The position numbers were made by a program, and so were the translations under genes. The notes beneath the pieces are model-generated. The model worked only from the letters and a program-made list of their open reading frames with translations, did not search any database and was not told the DNA's origin. 29,802 bases of DNA, from positions 1 through 29,802 of the IMG/VR virus record IMGVR_UViG_3300010885_005508, one strand, 5' to 3'. Below, piece by piece: positions 1 through 7,636 of the stretch (positions are counted from its first letter, which is position 1; each line of letters begins with the position of its first letter). This DNA comes from a virus.

Positions 1-348
1 AAATCCGTCGCCCGTGACTAACTTTTTAAAATCCGAAAAATCGCGTTTGTATCCGTCCGGGCGAAAAACCCCGGCGGACATATCTTTGACTTGTTGGAAT
101 GTTTTCGCGCCCGAAAAAACCGCGATATTGTGTTCGTAATATTGAACCAATAATTTGTCCGCGGAACCGTCCACAAAATCGCGCGACGAACCGCCGAACC
201 CTTTCCAAACGGCGTCCAATAATCGCGCGTTAATGGCGTGATATAGATCCACGGGCAAAACCGACGCCGAAATCGATCCGGAATAAATTTCATTGATCAA
301 TAATTCCAATTGATCGTTTGTGTAATCGATAAATTTGTTTTTCGCCAT
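1..348 (-). CDS. Mu F-like minor head (head morphogenesis) protein, partial N-terminus
   Basis: The ATG at 348-346 opens a frame that stays open for 116 codons and runs off the left edge, so only the N-terminus is present. It starts just after the portal stop (TAAC-ATG spacing), which fits translational coupling. The reading MAKNKFIDYTNDQLELLINE continues with a stretch containing NIAVFSGAKTFQQVKDM, which resembles the 'F-S-x-x-K' region near the N-terminus of SPP1 gp7/Mu F-like minor head proteins. Position directly after a Mu gp29-type portal is the expected place for that protein, which binds the portal and is ejected or structural in the head. Assignment rests on context plus this weak motif. 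The conserved C-terminal domain lies outside the window. Confidence 0.6.
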   Translation of the reverse strand, partial: MAKNKFIDYTNDQLELLINEIYSGSISASVLPVDLYHAINARLLDAVWKGFGGSSRDFVDGSADKLLVQYYEHNIAVFSGAKTFQQVKDMSAGVFRPDGYKRDFSDFKKLVTGDGF

Positions 349-350
349 TG

Positions 351-1610
351 TTACAATTTCAACGCGTTTTTATATAAATCGACAACGTCCGCGATCACGG
401 ATTGATCCGCGTTTGGATTGGTTGTTTCGATCCCTTGTTTCGCTTCAACCGGGACGTTGAACGTTTCCGCGATCCATTCCGGCGAAATGTCGTAAAATTT
501 TAATAATTCTTTTGTGATTTCGAAATGTTTTTCAACCGGGATTTTTTCGTCGTTTTCCCATTTGAAATAAATATTCGCATTCGGTAACATTCCCAATTTT
601 TTCATTTTTGGAATGATAACGGCGTGAACGTGATCCGCGATTTGTTGTTTTATTGCGGAAATGTAATCCGATAAAATCCCGGCGTGAACGTTTGCGGATC
701 CCGTGAATGATTTTTCGTCGGTTGTCCCGGTTTGTCCCAATATCAATTTTGATAATTCGGAATTTACACGATCGATCAAACGATCGTAAACTTCGAACGC
801 GTCGGATTGTGAAACCTCGATAAACTCGATCATATCGTCGATGTTAAAAACGCCCCACGACGCCGAACCCATATTCGCCAACATTTTTTCCATATTCGCG
901 CGATTGGTTGGATTCAATATGTCGGTTTTTCCTAATCGAACCGGCATTCCGAATAATTCCGCATATTGTGACCACGATCCGAAAACGCCTTTTTTCCATA
1001 AAATTAATGGCGTCGCTTTGTGCAAAATTCCCAAATCCCGCGGATCGCCTATTTCGATCAACCAATCGGAATAAGGTTCCGACCTAAAATCGACGCCGTC
1101 CGTTGAATGTGACCAACTTTCGCGTTTCACGATCCCGGTTTCCGGACAAACGTTTTCCCTTGGAACCAATTCCAAATCGACGAAAACGTCGTTTTTTATT
1201 CCGCCTAATTGGATCAACGAATGACCGTAAAACAACGCGTCCGCGTAATGTTCCAAATATTTACGGAACCATTGATCACGAAAACGATCCGACAATTCGT
1301 CGTTTTCCGTCCCGTCCGCGTTACAAATATAAACTTCGCCCGTTTGGATTTTTAATTTAATCGTGTTCATTAAACTTGACAAATGCGCGTCCAATACGAC
1401 GTCCCGGTAAATTTCCAACAAACCGACGCGTTGCGGGTTTATTATGCTTTCGGCTTGGATTGTTGACGAACGCCATTTCGCGATCGTTTGTTGCGTTCGT
1501 GACAATTCCCGGCGTACAATTTGCGAAATTATTTTCGCGCGTTGCGGTGTTTCTTTTGATACGTTTTCGACGCGTCCCGGCGTGAATAATTTTTGAATGA
1601 AATTTGCCAT
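351..1610 (-). CDS. Portal protein, Mu gp29-like (DUF935 family)
   Basis: This 419-residue protein would form the dodecameric portal ring through which DNA is packaged and the tail is attached. Family-like features are the segment around residues 195-230 with AELFGMPVRLGKTD, then LILGQTGTTDEKSFTGSANV near residue 290, followed by an Asp-rich helix (DYISAIKQQIADHV). This order (FG-P-R, then LGQT, then a G-S-x-A-x-VH turn) is typical of DUF935/Mu gp29 portals, and the length fits a compact portal. The neighbours agree: gp36-like protein and terminase upstream, minor head protein immediately downstream. The start is the ATG six bases after the upstream stop region, with an A-rich leader. Confidence 0.87.
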   Translation of the reverse strand: MANFIQKLFTPGRVENVSKETPQRAKIISQIVRRELSRTQQTIAKWRSSTIQAESIINPQRVGLLEIYRDVVLDAHLSSLMNTIKLKIQTGEVYICNADGTENDELSDRFRDQWFRKYLEHYADALFYGHSLIQLGGIKNDVFVDLELVPRENVCPETGIVKRESWSHSTDGVDFRSEPYSDWLIEIGDPRDLGILHKATPLILWKKGVFGSWSQYAELFGMPVRLGKTDILNPTNRANMEKMLANMGSASWGVFNIDDMIEFIEVSQSDAFEVYDRLIDRVNSELSKLILGQTGTTDEKSFTGSANVHAGILSDYISAIKQQIADHVHAVIIPKMKKLGMLPNANIYFKWENDEKIPVEKHFEITKELLKFYDISPEWIAETFNVPVEAKQGIETTNPNADQSVIADVVDLYKNALKL

Positions 1611-1614
1611 TTTT

Positions 1615-2304
1615 TTAATATGTATGATTTGAAATATTTGTCGACGTTCCGAACGATATGTCGAAACCTTTGTTTTCGCCGTGATCTTTGATCGGTAAAT
1701 TTACGGCAAAATTCAATCTCGGATCCGCGCAATTTTTTAAAAATTTAATCGCGTCGTCGCGACGTTGGATCCGGTGTTCCGGTATGTTCCGAGGATTGAT
1801 CCGTGAATGAATTTCGTATAAAACCAAATCGCACAATTGACGAACGATTAACGGATCGCGCGCGTCCATTGCGTCGAAATATGTCGCGTTGTTCGGAAAA
1901 AATCCCGTCGATTGAATTTTCGTTTTGTATAATTGATTTTGTTTTCCGATCGGTGTCCAATATGTCGCGTTTGTTAACGGTTGATTTGTTGTTGTCAAAA
2001 TGCAAATGTAAACCGTCAATGATACCGGATCCGACGCGATTTTTCCCGCCGTGTAACTTTGATTTTTCCACGTTTCCGCAAATAACAACACGATGTCGCC
2101 CAATTGGAACGTTGTCGTTGCCGTCCACGGCAAAACGTTGTAAAATATCAAATCCGTATCGAACCGCCCGCCTAAATACGCGATCATTTCATTTGTTGAA
2201 CTTGCGATCGCTTCATTCAAAATATGTTCGTCCGAATTAATAATCAAATTCAAATCGGTTTGATCGATCATTGGATCAAAATCCGTTCTTAATATTAAAC
2301 CCAT
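1615..2304 (-). CDS. Head-tail adaptor candidate, Mu gp36-like (DUF1320) with an inserted carbohydrate-binding-like segment
   Basis: This 229-residue protein splits into three parts. The N-terminus (about residues 10-55, helical, ending IAYLGGRFDTD) and the C-terminal third (about 148-200, with VRQLCDLVLYEIHSRI and then DDAIKFLKNCADPRLNF) together match the DUF1320/Mu gp36 pattern. In that pattern a helix pair is followed by an 'Ai-wL-x-x-G-x-x-L' motif. Between them, about residues 57-125 read as a beta-rich segment with W60, FQLGD (66-70), VYICIL and YWTPIG. This resembles a small carbohydrate-binding or decoration domain. The gp36 family is a neck or connector component in Mu-like phages. 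The position between terminase and portal supports a head role; the function of the insert is inferred only from its sequence pattern. Confidence 0.65.
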   Translation of the reverse strand: MGLILRTDFDPMIDQTDLNLIINSDEHILNEAIASSTNEMIAYLGGRFDTDLIFYNVLPWTATTTFQLGDIVLLFAETWKNQSYTAGKIASDPVSLTVYICILTTTNQPLTNATYWTPIGKQNQLYKTKIQSTGFFPNNATYFDAMDARDPLIVRQLCDLVLYEIHSRINPRNIPEHRIQRRDDAIKFLKNCADPRLNFAVNLPIKDHGENKGFDISFGTSTNISNHTY

Positions 2305-2326
2305 AATTATTTCATTTTTTGAATTA

Positions 2327-2334
2327 CAAATATA
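2327..2334 (-). promoter_or_regulatory. Possible Bacteroidota -7 box
   Basis: The minus strand reads TATATTTG in the 36-bp gap between the large terminase stop and the gp36-like start. This matches the TAnnTTTG element. No TTTG -33 box is found at the right distance upstream, so it is a weak candidate for extra transcription of the head genes. Confidence 0.25.
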
Positions 2335-2340
2335 TTAAAA

Positions 2341-3765
2341 CTAATATGAATAACTTTCGTTTGTTCCCTTAAATCCGACCACAACGTGATCGAATGTTTG
2401 TCGCCCGGTTCGATATGTGTTGAAATCGTTTTCCATTGCTTTACAAATGAAATAATCGCACGCGTCGGACGTGTGTCCGTATTTTTCGAACGTGACGCCC
2501 GTCGCCGGGTTTTTTTCCCGTTCTTTTTTCTTTGTTCCGTCGGCATCTTCTTTTACGTTGTTGAAATCCGCGATCGTTTTTTCGCAACTTTGATCAATTG
2601 AAATCGTGATCCCTTGGAACCCTTTTTCCAAAATTTGATTTATAAAATTCCCCCGCATAACAACGGACGGGTTCGACGCCGGGACGCGCAAAACGGGATT
2701 AAATTCCGATAAATAATCGCGTATTAATGTAAAAAAATTATGTCCTTTTTCCAACTTTGTATCCGCTTTTTTTGACGTTGCGTCGCCGTAAATGAAAACC
2801 CCGGAATTGTGATGTCGGAAATCGACGGCGATTTTTTCGCATAATTTGCGGACGGTATTGTTCGGCGTTTCCAAACAATATTCCGCGATCATTCGCAAAT
2901 CTTTTTTAAAATGTTCGTTCCCGGAAATTTGCCAAACGACCGCCGTAATGTATGGATTGACGTTTTCGTCAAATGAAATATGAATGGCGTTTTCGGGATC
3001 GTATCGATTGGATCCGGTGTGTGTGTCCAAATCAAACGATTTGTAAAATTCGCCCCCGGATTTCAATTCGATGTCCCAATTTCCGTTCACGAAAACGTCG
3101 TATTCAAACGCCGGCATATTTTGCAACGCGCGACGGTATTCGTCCGAAATAAACGGATTGTCGAATATTTTCGCCGGAATATATTTCCAACGTTCCGGCA
3201 ACGTGGCGTTTTTCCATTTGTTGTAAACGATCTTTTTAATCCAATTTTGCGACGGGTTGCACGTTCCCGCGATCAACGGGGACGGTTGTTTCGCGCCCCC
3301 GGGAATTATATGTGATCCGGCGCGTTCGATCGCTTTGTAAAATGTTTTTTCTTGTAATTCGTTGATTTCTTCCAACAAAAAACCGTTAACCTCTAATCCT
3401 TTCCAACGGTTCAATTCTTTGTCGTCCGTGAAATTTTCCCCAAAAAACAAAATTTGCGATCCGTTTTTAAACGTCACGATTTGTTCATCTTGTTTATATT
3501 TTTCCACGAACGATCGCGGAACAATTTTCCAAAACGACGGGATCGTGTTCCGTTTCAATGTCATTAAATCGGTTCGGACAATCGCCCAACGGGAACCCGG
3601 GAACGCGCGACAAAGGATCAACAACAAACCAATCCCGGCGAATGTTTTCCCGCCCCGGATCGATCCGCCATACATAACGAAATCAAAATTCCCGGACAAA
3701 CACGATTCCAAAAATTCGATTTGTTTCGGGAACGGTTCAAATAATACGGAGTTTTTTTCGTCCAT
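2341..3765 (-). CDS. terL: Terminase large subunit (packaging ATPase and nuclease)
   Basis: The 474-residue protein is the DNA-packaging motor that pumps DNA into the head and cuts the concatemer. Visible ATPase parts are the Walker A motif GGSIRGGKT at residues 33-41, Walker B GFLLEEINE at about 128-136 with the catalytic glutamates, and a coupling motif TCNP at about 168-171. The C-terminal RNase H-like nuclease region shows HISFDENVNP (Asp266), IYGDAT (Asp328) and HTSDACDYF near residue 440, which supply acidic metal-binding residues in the expected order. Length is normal for the family. The start overlaps the end of the upstream lipoprotein gene by 29 bases. Small terminase lies one gene upstream. 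Confidence 0.95.
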   Translation of the reverse strand: MDEKNSVLFEPFPKQIEFLESCLSGNFDFVMYGGSIRGGKTFAGIGLLLILCRAFPGSRWAIVRTDLMTLKRNTIPSFWKIVPRSFVEKYKQDEQIVTFKNGSQILFFGENFTDDKELNRWKGLEVNGFLLEEINELQEKTFYKAIERAGSHIIPGGAKQPSPLIAGTCNPSQNWIKKIVYNKWKNATLPERWKYIPAKIFDNPFISDEYRRALQNMPAFEYDVFVNGNWDIELKSGGEFYKSFDLDTHTGSNRYDPENAIHISFDENVNPYITAVVWQISGNEHFKKDLRMIAEYCLETPNNTVRKLCEKIAVDFRHHNSGVFIYGDATSKKADTKLEKGHNFFTLIRDYLSEFNPVLRVPASNPSVVMRGNFINQILEKGFQGITISIDQSCEKTIADFNNVKEDADGTKKKEREKNPATGVTFEKYGHTSDACDYFICKAMENDFNTYRTGRQTFDHVVVGFKGTNESYSY

Positions 3766-3946
3766 TTTTTTTTCGGTTTTGTTTGTGTTTCGCGCGTGAC
3801 GAAATGATTTTTTGTTGTTTTTTGATCGAATTTTTATCGCGCCGGATCATTGTCCTTTGTTGATCGATCAAATTTTGTTCGTGAATGATTTCGTTCGATT
3901 TGCACGATACTAAAAAAAACGCTAAAAAACAAATAAAATTTTTCAT
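3737..3946 (-). CDS. Small putative lipoprotein between terminase genes
   Basis: This 69-residue product has a short signal peptide of the lipoprotein type: MKNF, a hydrophobic run and the lipobox LVSC with Cys15. The rest is strongly basic (Lys/Arg-rich) and probably helical. Its ATG overlaps the small terminase stop (TAATG), and its 3' end overlaps the large terminase start, so it is very likely a translated gene. The family is not recognised. A small basic lipoprotein could be an outer spanin, a superinfection-exclusion lipoprotein or an accessory protein. It is far from the lysis genes, which argues weakly against a spanin. Confidence 0.6.
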   Translation of the reverse strand: MKNFICFLAFFLVSCKSNEIIHEQNLIDQQRTMIRRDKNSIKKQQKIISSRAKHKQNRKKNGRKKLRII

Positions 3947-4350
3947 TAATCAAACGAAATAATTTGATCGCCTATTTTGAAAACTTGTTTTTGTTCCGTG
4001 ATCGTTTGTTCAACTTCTGTTTTATCGATCCAACCCATATTTTTGAGGGCAAAAATCGCCCCGGCGTTGTTGTGTCCTTGGATCAATTGTTCGTAGTGGT
4101 GTTCAACCATTGTTCGCGCCCTTTTTATTGTGTGAGAAAACGGGGACGTTTTTTCGTAATCGTAAAACGAACGGCGATCGCAAAACCCTAAAAACAAGGT
4201 TAATCCCGTGATCGTTGGTTTTTGATCGTATTCCATTAAGAAATCAAAATAATTGTTTACGGCGGTTTGAAACGCCTTTTCGGTTGCATATTTGCGGGGA
4301 CGTCCGCCCCTTTCGCCGTAAATTTGCCAAATTGTTTTTTGTTTTTTCAT
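3946..4350 (-). CDS. terS: Terminase small subunit
   Basis: The 134-residue protein would recognise phage DNA and recruit the large terminase. The N-terminal part has GRPRKYATEKAFQTAVNNYF, then a helix-turn-helix-like stretch PTITGLTLFLGFCDRRSFYDYE (about residues 45-67). After it comes the family-like segment FSHTIKRAR...VEHHYEQ...NAGAIFALKNMGW (about 71-108), which is common in phage small terminases of the gp3/'DNA packaging' type. Length is typical. It starts three bases after the stop of the nuclease gene (TAATCAATG), and its stop overlaps the next start. Order small terminase, lipoprotein, large terminase supports the call. Confidence 0.82.
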   Translation of the reverse strand: MKKQKTIWQIYGERGGRPRKYATEKAFQTAVNNYFDFLMEYDQKPTITGLTLFLGFCDRRSFYDYEKTSPFSHTIKRARTMVEHHYEQLIQGHNNAGAIFALKNMGWIDKTEVEQTITEQKQVFKIGDQIISFD

Positions 4351-4353
4351 TGA

Positions 4354-5100
4354 TTAAATTTTAAAATCGTTTTTATACCACCGCCCGAACAACATTTCGC
4401 GCGTTTCTTTTTTTCTTTTGTTGTACGCGTCGATTGATTCGAATTTTCTAAATTTAGTATATTCCGAATTGAAATCAATATTAAATCCGTCCGCTTTGTC
4501 CATTTCAAAGATAATAAAACGTTTTACGCAATCGATAAATTTGTCTTTATTGGACGGATCGCAAATTTGATCAATGATCGTTATTTGATCGAATTCCATA
4601 TCATAAATATATTTCCAAACCTTATTTTGATACAAAAATAATTCCTTTGAAATTCCGTAAATTTCCAAATCGTAAACGTGTTCTAATCGATTAAATTTTT
4701 CCAATATTTGTTCCATAATTATAAAATAAAAAATTTGTTTAAATTGTTCAACTGATCGGATCACGAAAACAAAAAATCCGTTTTGTTTGAATTTTGCGTG
4801 TATCAACTTTTGATCCGGGGACGTTTTTCCGGCGGTTGTTTTCAATTCGAAAAAAAACGTTTGCGATTGAATGCAAAAAATCAAATCCGGGATCCCGGCG
4901 ATCGTTCCGGATTGTTTCAATCGTGACGCTTCGATCCGGGAACGTTTTCCGCCGTTTGGGACGTGAAACAATTGTTTTCGGTATTCGGGGAATTTTTTGT
5001 GTGTCCATTGGAAACAATCGTTTTGCAAATTAAATTCAATCGTGACCGCCAAATCCGGCGTTTTTGCATTTTTGAACTTGTTCGTTGATATATTTTCCAT
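4354..5100 (-). CDS. VRR-NUC domain nuclease with an extra C-terminal domain
   Basis: Residues 1-125 carry the VRR-NUC pattern of the PD-(D/E)XK nuclease superfamily: Gln27 region (FNLQND), HVPNGGKR, then AGIPDLIF (Pro71-Asp72), FFFELK (Glu85, Lys87) and a downstream Gln97. Phage VRR-NUC proteins of about 100-130 residues are thought to act in recombination or as junction-processing nucleases. Here the frame continues for another 120 residues with no recognised motif. Met129 (ATG at 4716) is preceded by the AATTATGG context seen at other starts in this genome, so the tail may also be made as a separate protein. The gene begins at the edge of the iteron region and leads into the terminase genes. 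Confidence 0.82.
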   Translation of the reverse strand: MENISTNKFKNAKTPDLAVTIEFNLQNDCFQWTHKKFPEYRKQLFHVPNGGKRSRIEASRLKQSGTIAGIPDLIFCIQSQTFFFELKTTAGKTSPDQKLIHAKFKQNGFFVFVIRSVEQFKQIFYFIIMEQILEKFNRLEHVYDLEIYGISKELFLYQNKVWKYIYDMEFDQITIIDQICDPSNKDKFIDCVKRFIIFEMDKADGFNIDFNSEYTKFRKFESIDAYNKRKKETREMLFGRWYKNDFKI

Positions 5101-5152
5101 ATTTAAAAATTCTCTTTAAAATCAATATTATTTTTTTCATTTTTTCATTTTT

Positions 5153-5448
5153 TTAGGTGTGAACGTTTGTTGCCGTTGTTGCCATTAAAAAATCGTAACG
5201 TTCACATAACGTTCACACGTTGGATCGCCCGGCGTTGTTGACTTTCGGCGTTTTGTTGCCGTTGTGAACGTTAAAAATTGAATAAAAGTTTATATTTTTA
5301 TTTATTAGAGAATAGGCGATCCCGCGCAATATAAAAGTTTTCAATTTTTTAACGGTAACGTTCACAACTTCGATTATTTTATTCATTTTCAATTAATTAG
5401 GTGTGAACGTTAAAAATTTCGTTAACGGCAACGTTCACACGTTGGATC
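5153..5448. repeat. Gene-free iteron array, candidate replication origin
   Basis: The 346-bp gap between the primase and nuclease genes has no supported gene. It holds seven copies of TGTGAACGTT. Three are in plus orientation (5158-5167, 5263-5272, 5402-5411) and four are inverted (5197-5206, 5208-5217, 5357-5366, 5430-5439). They form matched inverted pairs: GTGTGAACGTT/AACGTTCACAC twice, and TTGTGAACGTT/AACGTTCACAA once, where the outer base co-varies. Longer repeats are AACGTTCACACGTTGGATC at 5208-5226 and 5430-5448, TTAGGTGTGAACGTT at 5153-5167 and 5397-5411, and TTTGTTGCCGTTGT at 5166-5179 and 5252-5265. An A+T-rich core lies at 5273-5350. Location beside the primase gene suggests an origin; a multi-operator control region is the alternative. 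Confidence 0.7.
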
Positions 5449-7636
5449 AAAACGGCAATTCCCCGCGTTCGATGTCGGGTTCGTTTTCGTTGACGTATTG
5501 TCCGCGTATTTCTTGCGCGTAATATCCGCGAACGATGTTTCCGTTTATTCTTTTACGATCGTTTAAAAACCCTAATTGGATCATATTTTTTCCGACAATG
5601 CGATCGTTGAATTTCACGCGTCCGTCGGTGTTAAATGTCAATTGTTGAACGATGTCGGCGATCGTGTAAAATTGCGCGCCTTGGACGTCACGATCACAAA
5701 CGCGGAAATATTTCGCAATTAATTCTTTGCCGACGTCGGAAACCTCGAAAATTTTATTTTTTTGCGATTGGTGTTCGTTTTCGTCCGGCGTTAATTGGGC
5801 GTTGAAACCCGTTTTCCATAGCGCGAACGCTTGCGACCACAAATCGGAAATATCAATTTTTGAATAATTCCAATCGATTGATTTCACGTTGTGACATAGC
5901 CAACGCGTGTTTTCGGTATCCGTTAAAAAATTTTGATTATTGGTTGATCCGAAAAAATTCGCGCGTCGGACAACGGGTTCCACGTCGTGCGCGTATGGTT
6001 TCCGTTCTTTTATGATCGCTTGCGAAATGATCGCCTTTAATCGATTGACGTCGGTGTTTTTCATATCGGATAATTCTTCGATATTGTAAATAAAATTTTC
6101 CGCGAATGCGAATTGTCCGTCTTTGTCGTCCCGAACTTTTGATTCGGTGTAATATTCCCCGGCGGGAAATGGCGACAACGATCGAATAAATGTCGATTTT
6201 CCCGTGGATTGTTTTTCCCCCACCAAAACGAAAACGAAACGATTAACGGAATAATCCATAATTTGCGCAACTGATCGAACTAAATGTTTTTTGAACATTG
6301 ACAAATAAAACGGTTGATCGTCGGTTTGAATATAATTTGCGAATTCGGAAATATAATCCCGGGAATTGTCCCAATCGTGCAAATTAATAAAATAGGATTT
6401 CAACGGATCGTATTCCGGGACGAAATCCGATCGCAATAACGATTTTATTTTATCAACCGATGTTATTTGTCCACAATGCAACGCGAAACGTGTCACGGTG
6501 TCGAAATTCACTTTTTGAAATTTTGCGTTTTGATCCGCCCGGACGCGACAATCGATCGATTGCGTTACGACGTTTCGTTGAAATTCCCATTTGTCCGCGA
6601 TCACAATTTCCGTTTTGACGTGTTTCGGTTTGTCGTCGAACCCGTGGAAATGTTTTTCCGTTTCGAATACGTCGCGGAATATTTGTTCAACGCGTTGTTT
6701 TCCGATCAAAAATTGTTCACACATTTGAACGATGTCGTTCCCGTCGAAATCACGTCCGGCGCGATTAATTGCGCGCGCGTTGGCGAATATTTTCGCGATA
6801 TGTTTTTTATTTTCGGCGGATTTTTTGATTTGTTCGTGATAATGTTCCGCCGTTATTGGGGCGGTTTTTCCATACTTTATTCCGTCGGCGATCGTTTGTT
6901 TAAAATTATAATTTTGATCGAAATCGCGTTCAACCCAAACGGACGCCAAACGGTTTTCGGTGTCGAATTCGTCGATCAATCCCGAACCAATATATCCACC
7001 CATTAATCGCGACGCTTTCAATAATTTATTATGTCGTTCGCCGTCGGTTGAATTACGGATCATATTTTCGGCGATTGAAATAATTTTGTCCGGGTTGAAT
7101 TCGCGTTCGCGATCCATATCCAAACGAACGGCGGAAACGTTCAAAACGGCGTTTGGATCAAACGTCACAAATCGCGGGCGTGAAATATCTTTACACGCGG
7201 GATCGATTGTCAATTGATAATTTGTCAAATAATAATCGGACAAAAAATCAAAACTTTCACGATGTCGCGTTGGATCAATTTTCACGAAAACACATAAACC
7301 GCCCCCGGATACCGAAATACAAGTGAACCACGAAAAACGATCGCAACCGATAAACGATTTCACGTCGTCCACGTCGTCCAAATTATCGAAATCAATCGCA
7401 ATGATTCCCGAATGATTTTTGATCCCGTCGTCGCGTCGGTGTGTGAATGTCCCGGACGCCGTAAAATATGGAACCGATTTTTTCAAATCCCTTTGTTCGG
7501 TTTTGTCTTTTGCCCCGCGAACGCGTTCGACGTGTTCAACCCATTGTCCGGATTGGATCGCGTCGAAAACGTCGTTTATTGCGACTTCGTGTCCGCCGGT
7601 TGTGTCCTTAATTGTTTTAAAAATTGATACATTCAT
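5447..7636 (-). CDS. Primase-helicase: BT4734/VirE-type primase domain plus VapE/D5-like P-loop ATPase
   Basis: The 729-residue protein probably primes and unwinds phage DNA. The N-terminal domain (about 1-175) resembles the BT4734-like/VirE_N primase fold: PYFTASGTF, then the metal-binding strand IIAIDFDNLDD (Asp82, Asp84), the SVSGGGLCVFVKI loop (108-120) and ISRPRFVTFDP (151-161). A linker is followed by a VirE/VapE-like ATPase. This has Walker A GEKQSTGKS at 473-481, Walker B FIYNIEEL at 515-522 and the sensor region STNNQNFLTDTENTRW (about 564-579). The C-terminus is probably a DNA-binding winged domain. The start overlaps the helicase stop by ATGA. The stop lies inside the last iteron-associated repeat. 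No DNA polymerase gene is seen, so a host polymerase is presumably used. Confidence 0.88.
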   Translation of the reverse strand: MNVSIFKTIKDTTGGHEVAINDVFDAIQSGQWVEHVERVRGAKDKTEQRDLKKSVPYFTASGTFTHRRDDGIKNHSGIIAIDFDNLDDVDDVKSFIGCDRFSWFTCISVSGGGLCVFVKIDPTRHRESFDFLSDYYLTNYQLTIDPACKDISRPRFVTFDPNAVLNVSAVRLDMDREREFNPDKIISIAENMIRNSTDGERHNKLLKASRLMGGYIGSGLIDEFDTENRLASVWVERDFDQNYNFKQTIADGIKYGKTAPITAEHYHEQIKKSAENKKHIAKIFANARAINRAGRDFDGNDIVQMCEQFLIGKQRVEQIFRDVFETEKHFHGFDDKPKHVKTEIVIADKWEFQRNVVTQSIDCRVRADQNAKFQKVNFDTVTRFALHCGQITSVDKIKSLLRSDFVPEYDPLKSYFINLHDWDNSRDYISEFANYIQTDDQPFYLSMFKKHLVRSVAQIMDYSVNRFVFVLVGEKQSTGKSTFIRSLSPFPAGEYYTESKVRDDKDGQFAFAENFIYNIEELSDMKNTDVNRLKAIISQAIIKERKPYAHDVEPVVRRANFFGSTNNQNFLTDTENTRWLCHNVKSIDWNYSKIDISDLWSQAFALWKTGFNAQLTPDENEHQSQKNKIFEVSDVGKELIAKYFRVCDRDVQGAQFYTIADIVQQLTFNTDGRVKFNDRIVGKNMIQLGFLNDRKRINGNIVRGYYAQEIRGQYVNENEPDIERGELPF

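Noticed and set aside
18-293. 91-residue minus-strand frame at the left edge
   Set aside because: It is a shadow. The frame from ATG 348 is open to the window end, is coupled to the portal stop and gives a protein-like reading.
5401-5440. Terminator after the primase gene formed by the 11-bp inverted repeat
   Set aside because: There is no T run after the stem on the transcribed strand, and the arms are members of the iteron family.
5153-5448. CRISPR array
   Set aside because: Repeats are 10-19 bp, in both orientations and at uneven spacing, with no cas genes.
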